Positions 42,225 through 52,914 of a stretch of 64,000 nt of DNA are shown here, piece by piece (position 1 is the first letter of the stretch; each line of letters starts with the position of its first letter). Location: NCBI GenBank assembly GCA_944371325.1, contig CALVXO010000004.1, forward strand, positions 1-64,000, given 5' to 3'. Source of the stretch: an uncultured Bacilli bacterium. Lineage in GTDB: Bacteria > Bacillota_I > Bacilli_A > RF39 > UBA660. The notes under the pieces are model-generated. The model saw nothing but the letters and a program-made list of their open reading frames with translations, was not told the origin of the DNA and did no database searches. The translations under genes and the position numbers were made by a program.

Positions 42225-45200
42225 TTAAAATAAACTTAATTGACTTGATTCATCTAAATTATCTAAAATATGCATGTTACGCATTTTTTCAATTAAAGTA
42301 CTAGATACCTTACCACGTTTTTGCAAATCTTCAATACTTAAGAATTCACCTTTATTTCTTTCTTCTACTATTGTTTTAGCAACAGTATCACCTAATCCAT
42401 CAATACTACTAAAAGGTGGAATTAAATTACCTTCTTCATCTAAAGAAAATGTTGTAGCTTGACTTTTATTTAAATCAATATTTTTAAATTTTAGACCACG
42501 AGCTGTCATTTCTAATGCAAGTTTTAAGCATTCTAAAATACCACTTTCTTTGTTTGAAGCATCAAATCCTTTATTAGAAATTTCAACCATTCTGTTTTTA
42601 ATAGCATCATAACCTTTTATCATTGTTTCAATATCAAAATCGGTTGCTTTAGTTGAAAACCATGATGCATAAAAATAACTTGGATAATGAACTTTGTAAT
42701 AAGCTATTCTAAACGCGCTAGTAACATAAGCAGTTGCATGAGCTTTTGGGAACATGTACTTTATTTTACGACATGAATTGATATACCAATCTTCAATGCC
42801 AGCTTCTTTCATTTCTTGTTCAAATTCAACCCATTTATCAGGTTCTTTACTTGCTTTACCTTTTCTTACAAATTCCATTATTTTAAATGCTTTAATTGGT
42901 TTCATTCCCTTTTGCATTAAATATACCATAATATCATCACGACAACCAATTACTTCTTTAAATGGTACGATGTTGTTTTTTATTAATTCTTGAGCATTAC
43001 CTAACCATACATCAGTACCATGTGACAAACCTGAAATTTTAATTAATTCAGCGAATGTTGTTGGTTTAGTTTCAGCTACTAATCCTATTGTAAATGGTGT
43101 CCCAAATTCAGGTATTCCTAAAGTACCAGTTTCATTTAATATTTGTTCTTTAGTAACGCCTAAAGGTTCAGGTGATAGAAATATTCCCATTGTTTTTTTA
43201 TCATCTAAAGGTACTTTTGTTATATCATGACCAGATAAATCTTGAATCATTCTTAATTGTGTTGGATCTGAATGACCTAAAATATCTAGTTTTAAAACGT
43301 CTTGATCAATTGCATGATAATCAAAGTGTGTTGTACGCCAAGCGCTGTTAGGATCATCCGCAGGATATTGGAAAGGAGTAAAATCAAAAACATCCATATA
43401 ACCTGGTATTACAACGATTCCTCCTGGGTGTTGTCCTGTCGTTCTTTTAACACCAGTACAACCGAGCGCCAATCTTTCAATTTCAGCTGATTTTTTAGTT
43501 ATTCCTTTATCTTCACAATAACCCTTAACAAAACCATAAGCAGTTTTTTCTGCCACTGTACCAATTGTTCCAGCACGATATACATTATCTTCACCAAATA
43601 ATACTTTTGTATATTCATGAGCAGCGGCTTGATTTAAATCGGAAAAATTTAAATCAATATCAGGAACTTTATCCGCATTAAAACCTAAGAATGTTGCGAA
43701 TGGCATATCATTACCGTCTTTTAACATTTTAGTATTACACTTAGGACATTCTAAATCAGGTAAGTCAAACCCAGATGAATAAGTATTAGCTAAAGGTACA
43801 CCATCTATTTCAAATATACTATGTTTACAATTAGGGCAACGATAATGTGCCGGTAATGGATTTACTTCTGTTATTCCCATCATAGTAGCAACAAACGATG
43901 ATCCAACAGATCCACGTGAACCTACTAAGAAGCCATCATCATTTGATTTTTTAACTAATTTTTGGGCAATTAAATAAATAACATCGAATCCTCCGCCGAT
44001 AATACCACCTAATGTTTTTTTTAAATTTTTTTCAACTTCATCATCATTTAATTCTGGTTCAGTTATTTTAATTTCATTTCTAATTTTATCTTTAACAGCA
44101 TCAAAGCCTTGTAATATGGTCTCATGTAATATTTTAAATCCTTCTTCTTCAATATTTTCAACATTATTTCTTTTTAATTCTGCTTTAATACTATTAAATA
44201 TACCATCACCGTATAACTCTTTAGCAATTCGCTCTTCAATATTATAAGGTAATGGGTCACCATACCAATCCTTAGCTTTTGTGTAAACCAAATCAGTAAC
44301 TGTTTCTACTGATTTATCGATTCTAGGTGAAAAAGGAACACCACCAGTTTCAATAATTACTTCAATAATATCAACCATATCCGCTATTTTGTTAGGATTA
44401 GTAATAACAATTTCTTTTCTTGTTTCTTCATCTAAAAAATCAAAATTTTCTAACATTTCATTAGTTGTTCTGAAATGTTGACTAGGTATTTCTGTTATAC
44501 TATTTTTAGCTAAAGGATGTCTTCCGCCACCTGGCACTTTTTGATTAACAATAATTTCCCTATATATTTTATCTTCTTTAAATAAATGATGAACATCACC
44601 AGTAGCTACTATTATTTTACCTGAATCTTTTGTTACTCTAATTATTTTTCTAATATGTTCCATTATTTCACTAACAGAACCAAAATCATTAGTTTGTAAT
44701 AAGTGATTATAAGCATCTATTGGTTGAACTTCAACATAATCATAAAAATTAATTATGTTAGTTAATTCTTCATCTGATTTACTTTTAGCTTCAATAAATA
44801 CTTCACTTTCATAACATCCGCTACCTATTAATAAACCTTCTCTTAATTCATTTAAAACACTTCTTAATATTCTAGGTGTCTTATATAAATAAACAGTGTT
44901 AGCCAAAGAAATGATTTTAAATAAATTTTTTAATCCTTTTTTATTCTTAACTAAAATATTGACATGATAACTTCTTCCATATTTATGAATTTCACTTTTA
45001 TCAATCATTTTGTTTAATTGAGAAACTCTTTCAATATTTTGACTTGATAGTTTTTGAAGCATTTTATGTAAAACTAAAGCCGTACCTTCTGCATCGTAAT
45101 CTGCTCTATGGTGAGCATCTTCATCCCAAGGAACGTCATATCTTTTAACTAAAGCAGTTAAATTATGTCTTGCATAATTACTATCTAATATTCTTGATAG

Positions 45201-46742
45201 TTCTAATGTATCAATAACTGTATTTTTATACTCACCTAGATTATATTTTTTATAACACATTTCCAAAAAGGATGTATCAAATTTAGCATTGTGAGCAACC
45301 ATTGGTAAATCACCATACCACTCAATAAATCTTTTAATGGCATTTTCTTCATTGTCCTTACCTTCTAGCATTTCATCAGTTATGTTAGTAACTTCAATTA
45401 TCTTAGTTGGCAATTTTCTACCTGGATTTATTAATTCATCATATCTATCAATTATTTCACCATTATGAATTTTAACGGCACCTATTTCAATAATTGTATC
45501 GCCACCTGCTGCATTAAAACCAGTTGTTTCAAAGTCAAATACAACATAAGTATTATCTAATAAAACAGAATCATTTTCTCTTACTACAATATTAACACTA
45601 TCATCAATTAAAGTTAATTCCGTTCCATAAATAGCTTTAAATTTATCTTTATCTTCTTTACCTTTGTTTAAATCACATACTAAATGATATACATCTGGAT
45701 AAGCTTGAGCTCCATTATGATCAGTAATAGCAATTGCTTTATGTCCCCATTTATATGCTTGTTTTACTAATGTTTTAGCATCTACTACTCCATCCATTTG
45801 ACTCATCATTGTATGAGCATGTAATTCAACTCTTTTTTCTATAGCATCATCACTAGGCGTAGTTATCACTTTATCGCTTTTATTAACATCTCTTAAATTT
45901 AAAACTATTTCATTAGAATACTTATCAAATTTAGTATATCCTCTAAATTTATACCAAGTATTATTTTTAATATTTTTTTTGTAAAAATCAAAATCACTTT
46001 GCTCTTTTACAAATAATTTAGCATACATACTATCATTAAAATCTGTTATTTTTAAAGTAAATATTTTAAAATTAGATTTACTTGATTCAAATATATCAAT
46101 ACCAAAAACATAGGCTTCGATACTTACATTATCTTCTTCAGCAAATATACCACTTATTTCATGCGTAATTTTAGGAATATAACTTCCCATTATTTCAATT
46201 ATTTCCTTTTTTTCTTTTGGGACCTCTACTACTTTTGCTTCTTCAATTTCTTTTCTTATTTCTTTGCTTTTTTCTTCATCAATAGTTATATTTACATTAA
46301 TATCATCATATCCAACACTATTTAATAAGTTAATTAATTTTATTTCTATTGATTTAAATTTCATTTCTTCTGCTTTATTAGCCACTTTAATATTAATTGT
46401 ATTATCAATAATATCTAAATTATCAGTTATAAAAGTTTCCAATAAAGGGAATTCTTTTAAATTTTGTTTTAACAAATAATTATAATAATCATTTATATAT
46501 TCATTTTTTTTATTATCTACTTTGAATGAAACACCTACCTTATAGTTTTTAAAATTATTCTTTAAACAATCTAAAAATTTAACATATATAGTAAGCGGTA
46601 ATGTATTTTTTAAAGTAATAAAAAAGTGATAACATGTTTTATCTTTATTACCTATTATTTTGTCTAATTTTCCTTCATTAAAAAAATTAAATAAGTTTTC
46701 ATCTAATTTAATTTGATTTAGTAATAAGATAAGTTTTTCCAT
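42225..46742 (-). CDS. polC: DNA polymerase III alpha subunit, Gram-positive PolC type
   Basis: A replicative polymerase of 1,505 residues. Order of parts: N-terminal domain, OB domain (about 190-290), PHP domain (HAHTMMSQMDG near residue 308, split by the exonuclease), a 3'-5' proofreading exonuclease (VVFDFETTGF near residue 400, HRADYDAEGT later), the second part of PHP, a zinc finger (CPNCKHS ... CPKCNTK) and the polymerase palm (PDIDLNFSD). PolC is the main leading-strand polymerase in low-GC Gram-positives. The ATG at 46742 has a GGTGG site; an ORF extension of 29 codons upstream is hydrophobic and unlike PolC. Confidence 0.96.
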   Translation of the reverse strand: MEKLILLLNQIKLDENLFNFFNEGKLDKIIGNKDKTCYHFFITLKNTLPLTIYVKFLDCLKNNFKNYKVGVSFKVDNKKNEYINDYYNYLLKQNLKEFPLLETFITDNLDIIDNTINIKVANKAEEMKFKSIEIKLINLLNSVGYDDINVNITIDEEKSKEIRKEIEEAKVVEVPKEKKEIIEIMGSYIPKITHEISGIFAEEDNVSIEAYVFGIDIFESSKSNFKIFTLKITDFNDSMYAKLFVKEQSDFDFYKKNIKNNTWYKFRGYTKFDKYSNEIVLNLRDVNKSDKVITTPSDDAIEKRVELHAHTMMSQMDGVVDAKTLVKQAYKWGHKAIAITDHNGAQAYPDVYHLVCDLNKGKEDKDKFKAIYGTELTLIDDSVNIVVRENDSVLLDNTYVVFDFETTGFNAAGGDTIIEIGAVKIHNGEIIDRYDELINPGRKLPTKIIEVTNITDEMLEGKDNEENAIKRFIEWYGDLPMVAHNAKFDTSFLEMCYKKYNLGEYKNTVIDTLELSRILDSNYARHNLTALVKRYDVPWDEDAHHRADYDAEGTALVLHKMLQKLSSQNIERVSQLNKMIDKSEIHKYGRSYHVNILVKNKKGLKNLFKIISLANTVYLYKTPRILRSVLNELREGLLIGSGCYESEVFIEAKSKSDEELTNIINFYDYVEVQPIDAYNHLLQTNDFGSVSEIMEHIRKIIRVTKDSGKIIVATGDVHHLFKEDKIYREIIVNQKVPGGGRHPLAKNSITEIPSQHFRTTNEMLENFDFLDEETRKEIVITNPNKIADMVDIIEVIIETGGVPFSPRIDKSVETVTDLVYTKAKDWYGDPLPYNIEERIAKELYGDGIFNSIKAELKRNNVENIEEEGFKILHETILQGFDAVKDKIRNEIKITEPELNDDEVEKNLKKTLGGIIGGGFDVIYLIAQKLVKKSNDDGFLVGSRGSVGSSFVATMMGITEVNPLPAHYRCPNCKHSIFEIDGVPLANTYSSGFDLPDLECPKCNTKMLKDGNDMPFATFLGFNADKVPDIDLNFSDLNQAAAHEYTKVLFGEDNVYRAGTIGTVAEKTAYGFVKGYCEDKGITKKSAEIERLALGCTGVKRTTGQHPGGIVVIPGYMDVFDFTPFQYPADDPNSAWRTTHFDYHAIDQDVLKLDILGHSDPTQLRMIQDLSGHDITKVPLDDKKTMGIFLSPEPLGVTKEQILNETGTLGIPEFGTPFTIGLVAETKPTTFAELIKISGLSHGTDVWLGNAQELIKNNIVPFKEVIGCRDDIMVYLMQKGMKPIKAFKIMEFVRKGKASKEPDKWVEFEQEMKEAGIEDWYINSCRKIKYMFPKAHATAYVTSAFRIAYYKVHYPSYFYASWFSTKATDFDIETMIKGYDAIKNRMVEISNKGFDASNKESGILECLKLALEMTARGLKFKNIDLNKSQATTFSLDEEGNLIPPFSSIDGLGDTVAKTIVEERNKGEFLSIEDLQKRGKVSSTLIEKMRNMHILDNLDESSQLSLF

Positions 46743-46902
46743 TTTTACCACCCAATATATTGTATCAAATTTAGTAATTTTTTTAAATAGTTTAATTATA
46801 AATAATACAAATAAATTTGTAGTCGTCAAAAATAAGTTATGTTATAAAACATAGTAAAACAACTAACTGTTAAACATATCACAATATCAATTATAAATTA
46901 CC

Positions 46903-46926
46903 AAAAAAACTCTATTTAAGAGTTTT
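46903..46926 (-). terminator. intrinsic terminator after prmC
   Basis: Stem AACTCT/AGAGTT with a five-base loop and a T run on the minus strand, overlapping the prmC stop. Confidence 0.75.
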
Positions 46927-47620
46927 CAATAAATACATATCTATCTTTACCAGATAAGTCTTTTTCAATTGTAACTTTACATGATAAATAAGTATGAGCT
47001 AAAAGTTCTATTTTTTTTGCTTGTTTATAACCAATTTCAAAAGCAATTAAATAATCTTTTTTCAAGTAATCTTTAACATTCTTCAATATTTGTTCATAAT
47101 AATATAATCCTTCATTATCAGCATATAAAGCAAGATGAGGTTCATTATTTTTAACTATATCCATAATTTCTTCATCATAAGCAATATATGGTGGATTACT
47201 TATTATTAAATCATATTTTTTATTTAAAGGATTTAACATATCACCTAAATAAAAATTAATATTTACGTTATTATTAATAGCATTTTTTTTTGCTACTTCT
47301 AAAGCATCTTTAGAAATATCCACAGCATCAACATTGCCATTTAAATTTTCAGCTAAAGAAATAGCAATACAACCACTACCAGTTCCCAAATCAACTATAT
47401 CAATATTTTTTTTATTTTTTAATTTTTTTATTACTCTATCGACCAATTCTTCTGTTTCAAATCTAGGTATTAATACATTTTCATTTACTTCAATGATATT
47501 GCCATAAAATTCAACATTACCTACGATATATTGAACAGGAATTCCTTTTTCTAATTTTTTAATACCTTCTTCTAGTTTATCAGAATCTAAATACTTTTTT
47601 AAATATTCAATATCAGTCAA
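46916..47620 (-). CDS. prmC: release factor glutamine methyltransferase
   Basis: A 234-residue SAM-dependent methyltransferase that methylates the GGQ glutamine of release factors. Motif I is VDLGTGSGCIAISLAE near residue 96 and the catalytic motif is NPPYI near residue 142. It is slightly short at the N-terminus compared with typical PrmC (about 280). It follows prfA by one base, the usual pairing. Confidence 0.93.
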   Translation of the reverse strand: MTDIEYLKKYLDSDKLEEGIKKLEKGIPVQYIVGNVEFYGNIIEVNENVLIPRFETEELVDRVIKKLKNKKNIDIVDLGTGSGCIAISLAENLNGNVDAVDISKDALEVAKKNAINNNVNINFYLGDMLNPLNKKYDLIISNPPYIAYDEEIMDIVKNNEPHLALYADNEGLYYYEQILKNVKDYLKKDYLIAFEIGYKQAKKIELLAHTYLSCKVTIEKDLSGKDRYVFIENS

Positions 47621-47621
47621 A

Positions 47622-48677
47622 TTATTCTCCTCGTAATTTTCTATTTTGATCTTCAGTTATTAATGCATCGATTACTTTATCAATATCACCTTGCATTACT
47701 CGATCTAATGTATTTAAAGTAAATCCAATACGATGATCAGTAACTCTATTTTGTGGATAGTTATATGTTCTTATTTTTTCAGATCTATCACCAGTACCAA
47801 TTTTACTTCTTCTTTCTTCGCCCATTTCTTTCTCTCTTTCTTGCATTTTTAAATCATAAAGACGAGCTTGTAATATTTTAATAGCTTTTTCTTTGTTTTT
47901 AATTTGACTTCTTTCTGTTTGTGAATATACTACAATACCTGTTGGAATATGCGTTAATCTTACTGCTGAATCAGTTGTATTAACACCTTGACCTCCACAA
48001 CCACTACTTCTAGTTATATCAATTCTAACATCGTTCATATCTAAATCACAATCTAATTCTTCAGCTTCTGGCATTACTAAAACTGTAGCAGTTGAAGTAT
48101 GAACTCTACCTTGTGTTTCAGTAACTGGCACTCTTTGAACACGGTGTGCTCCTGATTCATACTTTAATTTAGAATAAACATTTTCTCCTCTTACAATAAA
48201 ACTAATTAAAGTATATCCACCAGCTTCTGATTTTTCTTCTTCAACTATTTCAATTTTCCAACCATTTCTTTCAGCAAGTTTTTTGTACATATCAAATAAG
48301 TCACCAGCAAAGATATTACCTTCGTCACCACCAGCAGCACCCCTTATTTCGACAATAACATCTTTACCATCATTAGGATCTTTTGGTAATAACATAACTT
48401 CAATATCTTTAGTTAATTTTTCTAACTTATTATGATTTTCTTCTAATTCTTCTTTAGCAAATTCACCTAGTTCAGGATCTTTTACCATTTCTTTAGCATC
48501 TTCAATATCACTAGTTATTTTTTTATATTCTTGATATGCTTCATAAGCATCTTTTAAACTTGCTTGTTCTTTTGATAAACTAGTTGCTTTTTTAATATCT
48601 GATACAACTTCTGGTTTCATCAACTCATCAGTAATTTCATTATATCTTTTTTCAATAGCATTTAATCTTTCAATCAT
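47622..48677 (-). CDS. prfA: peptide chain release factor 1
   Basis: A 351-residue RF1 that terminates at UAA and UAG. The GGQ motif ([10 protein letters not shown]) is near residue 225 and the codon-recognition PxT motif (PVTETQGR) near residue 183. The ATG at 48677 follows GGGTGAATTT; the four-codon upstream extension is less likely. An intact RF1 gene is evidence that TAG is read as stop in this organism. Operon with prmC. Confidence 0.95.
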   Translation of the reverse strand: MIERLNAIEKRYNEITDELMKPEVVSDIKKATSLSKEQASLKDAYEAYQEYKKITSDIEDAKEMVKDPELGEFAKEELEENHNKLEKLTKDIEVMLLPKDPNDGKDVIVEIRGAAGGDEGNIFAGDLFDMYKKLAERNGWKIEIVEEEKSEAGGYTLISFIVRGENVYSKLKYESGAHRVQRVPVTETQGRVHTSTATVLVMPEAEELDCDLDMNDVRIDITRSSGCGGQGVNTTDSAVRLTHIPTGIVVYSQTERSQIKNKEKAIKILQARLYDLKMQEREKEMGEERRSKIGTGDRSEKIRTYNYPQNRVTDHRIGFTLNTLDRVMQGDIDKVIDALITEDQNRKLRGE

Positions 48678-48730
48678 AAATTCACCCATTTCTCAATATA
48701 AGATTATACTATATTATTTGATAAAATTCA

Positions 48731-48762
48731 AATAAAAACTTATTCAAATAGAATAAGCATTT
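48731..48762 (-). terminator. intrinsic terminator after the phosphohexomutase gene
   Basis: Stem GCTTATTC/GAATAAG and T-rich tail on the minus strand, separating this gene from prfA. Confidence 0.75.
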
Positions 48763-50096
48763 ATTATTTTCATAAATTCATCAGTTATTTCTTGTAATCT
48801 TTCTTCAGTACTAGCTTCAAATCTTGCACTTATTATAGGTCCTGTATTAGAAAATCTAATTAATGCCCAACCATCATCAAAAATAACTCTTACACCATCA
48901 ATATCATTATATTTATAATTTTTACTAATAGCATATTTTTTAACTGCTTCTACTGCTTGATATTTCTTTTCTTCTGTTGTATTTATTTTTAATTCATCAG
49001 TTGAATAATATACATTTATATCATTATATAATTCATCTAATTTTTTATTATTGTTTGATAATAATTCTATCATTCTTAAACCAGCGTACAAACCATCATC
49101 AAAGCCATAGAATCTATCACCAAACCACATATGACCAGAATATTCTCCCGCAAATTCAATTTTTTCTTCATGCATTTTACAATACATGTAAGAATTACCA
49201 GTTCGATACATAATATGATTATAACCTAATTTGTTTAATTCATCGATTAAAGCCTTAGAACATTTAACGTCATATAAAGCTTTATTAACTATTTTTCCTT
49301 TTAAATAGCGATACATCATAATCATATAAACATCAGAATTAATAATATTTCCTTTATTATCAATTACTCTTACTCGATCACCATCAGCATCCATAGCAAT
49401 ACCAATATCGTAGCCTAATTCTACTACTCTTTTTTGAATGTCAACTAAATTAGAACTTATTGATGGATCAGGATGATGATTAGGGAATGTTGGATCACTA
49501 TCACAATATAATAAATCATAAGTTATATTTAATTTATCTAATATATCTCTTATAATAATTGAAACTGTACCATTACCACAATCAAATACTGCTTTAATAT
49601 TTTTATTTATTTTTAAATTATTAACTATTAAATCAATATATTCGTTTTTAATATCATAATTTGATAAGGTACCATTACCCTTTAAAAATTCATTTTTATT
49701 AGTAAAATCTCTAAAAGCAATTATCTCTTCACCTGCAGCATTACCATTTTCATCAAATGATATTTTAAATCCATTATGATTGCTTGGATTATGAGAAGCA
49801 GTTATCATAACAGCTGCCCATTTATTTAAATGTTGTCTAGCAAAATAATACATTGGTGTTGTAACTAAACCTAAATTAGTTACGTTAACACCTGTTTCTA
49901 ATAATCCTTTTATAAGATTACTAGCTAAATTAGGAGAAGATAATCTATTATCATATCCGACTAACACTTCTTTTTTACCTCTTAATTGTACATAACTACC
50001 AAAACTTTTACCTAATATATAAGCTGTTTCATCAGTTATTTGTTCATTATAAATTCCTCTTATATCATATGCTCTAAAAATTGTTTGATTAATCAT
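48744..50096 (-). CDS. phosphomannomutase / phosphoglucomutase
   Basis: A 450-residue alpha-D-phosphohexomutase. The catalytic serine loop TASHNPSNHNG is near residue 95, the metal loop DADGDRVRV near residue 237, the sugar-binding loop GEYSGHMWF near residue 319 and the phosphate-binding loop RFSNTGP near residue 418. It interconverts the 1- and 6-phosphates of mannose and/or glucose for cell-surface polysaccharides and glycolysis. The GEYSGH loop is typical of dual-specificity PMM/PGM. GGAGG precedes the ATG; its start touches the stop of the kinase gene upstream. Confidence 0.92.
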   Translation of the reverse strand: MINQTIFRAYDIRGIYNEQITDETAYILGKSFGSYVQLRGKKEVLVGYDNRLSSPNLASNLIKGLLETGVNVTNLGLVTTPMYYFARQHLNKWAAVMITASHNPSNHNGFKISFDENGNAAGEEIIAFRDFTNKNEFLKGNGTLSNYDIKNEYIDLIVNNLKINKNIKAVFDCGNGTVSIIIRDILDKLNITYDLLYCDSDPTFPNHHPDPSISSNLVDIQKRVVELGYDIGIAMDADGDRVRVIDNKGNIINSDVYMIMMYRYLKGKIVNKALYDVKCSKALIDELNKLGYNHIMYRTGNSYMYCKMHEEKIEFAGEYSGHMWFGDRFYGFDDGLYAGLRMIELLSNNNKKLDELYNDINVYYSTDELKINTTEEKKYQAVEAVKKYAISKNYKYNDIDGVRVIFDDGWALIRFSNTGPIISARFEASTEERLQEITDEFMKIINAYSI

Positions 50097-50485
50097 AAAT
50101 TCCTCCATATTTCTAATAATTTAGGTCCAAAAATCATAATACCTATTACAACTGATACAATCGCAACTACTAATACGGCACCTGCTGATGTATCTTTAGC
50201 TAATTTTGCTTTAGGATTAATTTCTGGCATACATATATCAATTGCAGTTTCAATAGCTGTATTCATTAATTCTAATGTTATAACAAAACCAAATAATAAA
50301 ATACATATTAACCATTCTGTTTTACTAATATTTAAAATAAAGCCAAAAGCAATGACTAATAACATTACCATAAAATGAATACATAAATTTCTTTCATTTA
50401 GTATATTTACTATTATACCTTGAAAAGCATGATAAAAACTTTTCCATAAAGGTTGCTTAGATTTTTTAAATTTCTTTTTAAACAT
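50093..50485 (-). CDS. dgkA: diacylglycerol/undecaprenol kinase family protein
   Basis: A 130-residue small membrane kinase with three transmembrane helices. The landmarks LELMNTAIETAIDIC and KLAKDTSAGAVLV are the catalytic segments of the DgkA/UndK family. In Gram-positives this enzyme usually phosphorylates undecaprenol. The ATG at 50485 has an AGGTGAG site; codons further upstream are unlikely. It overlaps the phosphohexomutase start by 4 bp. Confidence 0.9.
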   Translation of the reverse strand: MFKKKFKKSKQPLWKSFYHAFQGIIVNILNERNLCIHFMVMLLVIAFGFILNISKTEWLICILLFGFVITLELMNTAIETAIDICMPEINPKAKLAKDTSAGAVLVVAIVSVVIGIMIFGPKLLEIWRNL

Positions 50486-50520
50486 ATACTCACCTACTAA
50501 TAGAATTATATCATAAATCA

Positions 50521-50547
50521 ACAAAAAAAGTACATATAAATGTACTA
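50521..50547 (-). terminator. intrinsic terminator after the amber-split gene
   Basis: Stem GTACAT/ATGTAC with a T run on the minus strand, placed at the second stop (50545-50547) of the following entry rather than at its internal TAG, which supports the longer gene. Confidence 0.75.
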
Positions 50548-50973
50548 TCGTTTAATCATAATCTTTTGTTGTTCTTTCTTTAATTGTTTATAATTTTTCC
50601 ATAAAACTGAATATTGTTCATCAGATAATGTTTTCCATGATATATTATTAATTCTATAATCAATAGTAAATTCTTTACCTAAATCAAGCAACTATGTATT
50701 ATTAGATAATACTTGGTAATTACCATTAGTTTTCAAAATAGGATATCTTTCACCAGTAATAATATTAACAAATTCATTAGTTTCTTGATCAACCATACCA
50801 TAAACATTAGTTTTTACATTAAAAACCAATTTGCCAGAAGAAGATCCTTTAAAATATAAACAATTTTCAAGTTCAATAACAACTGTCGATTTTACTTCAT
50901 CACGCATTGATTTTTCTAAAGAACTAGAAAAACCATATTTTCTTTTTAAATCATGTAAATACTTTTCAGTCAT
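50545..50973 (-). pseudogene. hypothetical gene split by an in-frame TAG
   Basis: The frame opens at 50973 (AAGGGGG site) and runs for 93 codons to a TAG at 50692-50694. It then continues open in the same frame for 48 more codons of protein-like sequence (TIDYRINNISWKTLSDEQYS and on) to a TAG at 50545 next to a terminator. The full product would be about 142 residues, soluble, of a family I do not recognise. A single nonsense mutation is the simplest reading; readthrough is less likely because TAG stops other genes here. An extended -10 (TGGTATAAT) lies upstream. Confidence 0.75.
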
Positions 50974-51043
50974 TTTATTTTCCCCCTTTGAATTAGGTAA
51001 GTATTATACCACAAATTTTTAAAAATGCAAATTACAAATAAGT

Positions 51044-51072
51044 TTGACTATAAATAACGATTGTGATAAAAT
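51044..51072 (+). promoter_or_regulatory. sigma-A promoter of the J-domain gene
   Basis: TTGACT, 17-base spacer, TAAAAT, 27 bases upstream of the start codon. Confidence 0.6.
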
Positions 51073-51099
51073 AGCACGCTGTAAAGGGGGATTATTAAT

Positions 51100-52776
51100 A
51101 TGACAATAGAACAAGCACTAAATATTTTTAATTTAGATAGAGACTTTACAGATAATGAACTTAAAAAAACTTATCATAAATTAGCGAGAAAATATCATCC
51201 AGATAACTTTGACAATGAAATTGAAGTAAGACAAGCTGAAGAGAAAATGAAAGAAATAAATAACGCTAAAGATTTACTAGAAAAATTTTTGAAAAATAGA
51301 AATCAACAAAATACACAAAATTATAATCAAACTGAGCAAAATAATAATATCCAAACATATAAAAGAGAATTATTAAATAAATTATCCAAATTCAAATGTG
51401 AATATGTTAACAATAACGAATTAGAAAGATATAACAATGAAATAGAAGCAATTATAATTTGGTATAAAACAACAATAGATAAAATAAATAATAGAGAACT
51501 TATCTTAAATTTATATAAAAGAAGCTTAATGTTAATAAAAATTTCTTTTGATAATCTTAAAAATGAATTTTTTAGAAAAAATGATATTAAAGAAAACGAA
51601 ATAAAAGAAAAACTTAATTATGATTGTAATATTGAACAATTTTATAATCAGTTATTGAAATTAAGGGAAAAATATAATAAAAAAGAAATATATAGAAGAA
51701 AAATCAAAGAAGATTTACACGACTATGAATTAAGAAGTGGATATAATGCATTAAAAAATATAATTGATACAAAAATAGATAATAACTTAGATAAATTTAA
51801 AAGAAATAATTATTCAAATTATGAAAAAATGCTCAATTCATTAAAAACCGAATTAGATAAATTATTTGCAAGGTATTTTTCGTCACTTTCAAAAGTTAAT
51901 GATTTGTTAAATATTATAAATAATGAATTTATTATAAATTCAAAAACGATGGAATATCAAAAGAAAATTTCAATTTTATATAAAAAATTAAAAGATGGTG
52001 ATTTTTCTAATGATGTAATTAAAGAATTAGATGAAGTTGAACAAATGCTTATCAAAATTAATAATTATAAAAAGAACCAACAAAATCATCATCTTATAGA
52101 TGAATATACTAAAATAATTATTGATAATTACCAAAAAGCGTTACAAAGTTTAACATATCCACAAGATTTAATTAAGGCCCAAATGACTCAAAAAACATTT
52201 GATGAAGTATTACAAATAATTGATAAAGTTAAAAAAGGTGAAATTTCTATAGATTCCTTCAAACAATTTACTAATTTAACATTTACAAACTATAATCAAG
52301 ATATATCAATTATAAATAAAGTTAAGGGTATTAATAATATCAAAAACATTTATGTTTTAAATAATGAAAATCGATTATATAATGGTGTTGTATTAGGAAC
52401 AATTAAATACGAAAATAATAAAGAAGTAATTATGCAGGGATTTGCAATTCTAGGAAATCATATTTTTGAAAGAACTATTTCGAAGGAACAATTTATAGCA
52501 AGTTACATTCCATTAGAACAATGTATAAAAAATTGTACTTATGTAGGAAAAAGAAGTCTAGATTATCCTAACGAAATAGTACTTTATTATAATGAATTTG
52601 TCGTATTCAGTTATGATACACAAAACGATATAATAAGATTAAATTTAGAAAAACAAGTAAGTAATGCTGATTGCATAGAAGCTATTCCATTTAAAAATAT
52701 TTACTATATGATGAATAAAGTGAATGAAACATTAAGAAAAGCATTATCTAAAAAAGAAAAAGTTAAAACATTATAA
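51100..52776 (+). CDS. J-domain protein with long coiled-coil region
   Basis: A 558-residue protein. Residues 1-65 are a DnaJ J-domain with the HPD motif (KYHPDNF, H33-P34-D35) that stimulates Hsp70. Residues ~75-390 are charged, helical and probably coiled-coil; the last ~150 residues (from LYNGVVLGTIKYENN) are strand-rich and unassigned. It lacks the Gly/Phe and zinc-finger parts of classical DnaJ, so it is a specialised Hsp70 co-chaperone (class C). It is a single gene with its own promoter, an AAAGGGGG site and a terminator. Confidence 0.82.
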   Translation: MTIEQALNIFNLDRDFTDNELKKTYHKLARKYHPDNFDNEIEVRQAEEKMKEINNAKDLLEKFLKNRNQQNTQNYNQTEQNNNIQTYKRELLNKLSKFKCEYVNNNELERYNNEIEAIIIWYKTTIDKINNRELILNLYKRSLMLIKISFDNLKNEFFRKNDIKENEIKEKLNYDCNIEQFYNQLLKLREKYNKKEIYRRKIKEDLHDYELRSGYNALKNIIDTKIDNNLDKFKRNNYSNYEKMLNSLKTELDKLFARYFSSLSKVNDLLNIINNEFIINSKTMEYQKKISILYKKLKDGDFSNDVIKELDEVEQMLIKINNYKKNQQNHHLIDEYTKIIIDNYQKALQSLTYPQDLIKAQMTQKTFDEVLQIIDKVKKGEISIDSFKQFTNLTFTNYNQDISIINKVKGINNIKNIYVLNNENRLYNGVVLGTIKYENNKEVIMQGFAILGNHIFERTISKEQFIASYIPLEQCIKNCTYVGKRSLDYPNEIVLYYNEFVVFSYDTQNDIIRLNLEKQVSNADCIEAIPFKNIYYMMNKVNETLRKALSKKEKVKTL

Positions 52777-52797
52777 GAACTTAATTGTTCTTTTTTT
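52775..52797 (+). terminator. intrinsic terminator after the J-domain gene
   Basis: Stem AAGAAC/GTTCTT with a T run, right after the stop. Confidence 0.8.
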
Positions 52798-52882
52798 ATA
52801 TCTATTTTGTATTTCTAAATTAACTATTAAATAAAAGCATTAATATAAAATGGTTAATATAATAAATGCAAACTTTATTAAA

Positions 52883-52914
52883 CAAAAAAAATATGATTAA
52901 TCTCATACTTTTTT
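52883..52914. terminator. short bidirectional terminator-like hairpin
   Basis: Stem TATGA/TCATA with A and T runs on both sides, at the end of the minus-strand DUF898-like gene. Confidence 0.6.

Noticed and set aside
46743..46829. N-terminal membrane segment on PolC
   Set aside because: The upstream 29 codons have no ribosome binding site; the ATG at 46742 does, and PolC is cytoplasmic.
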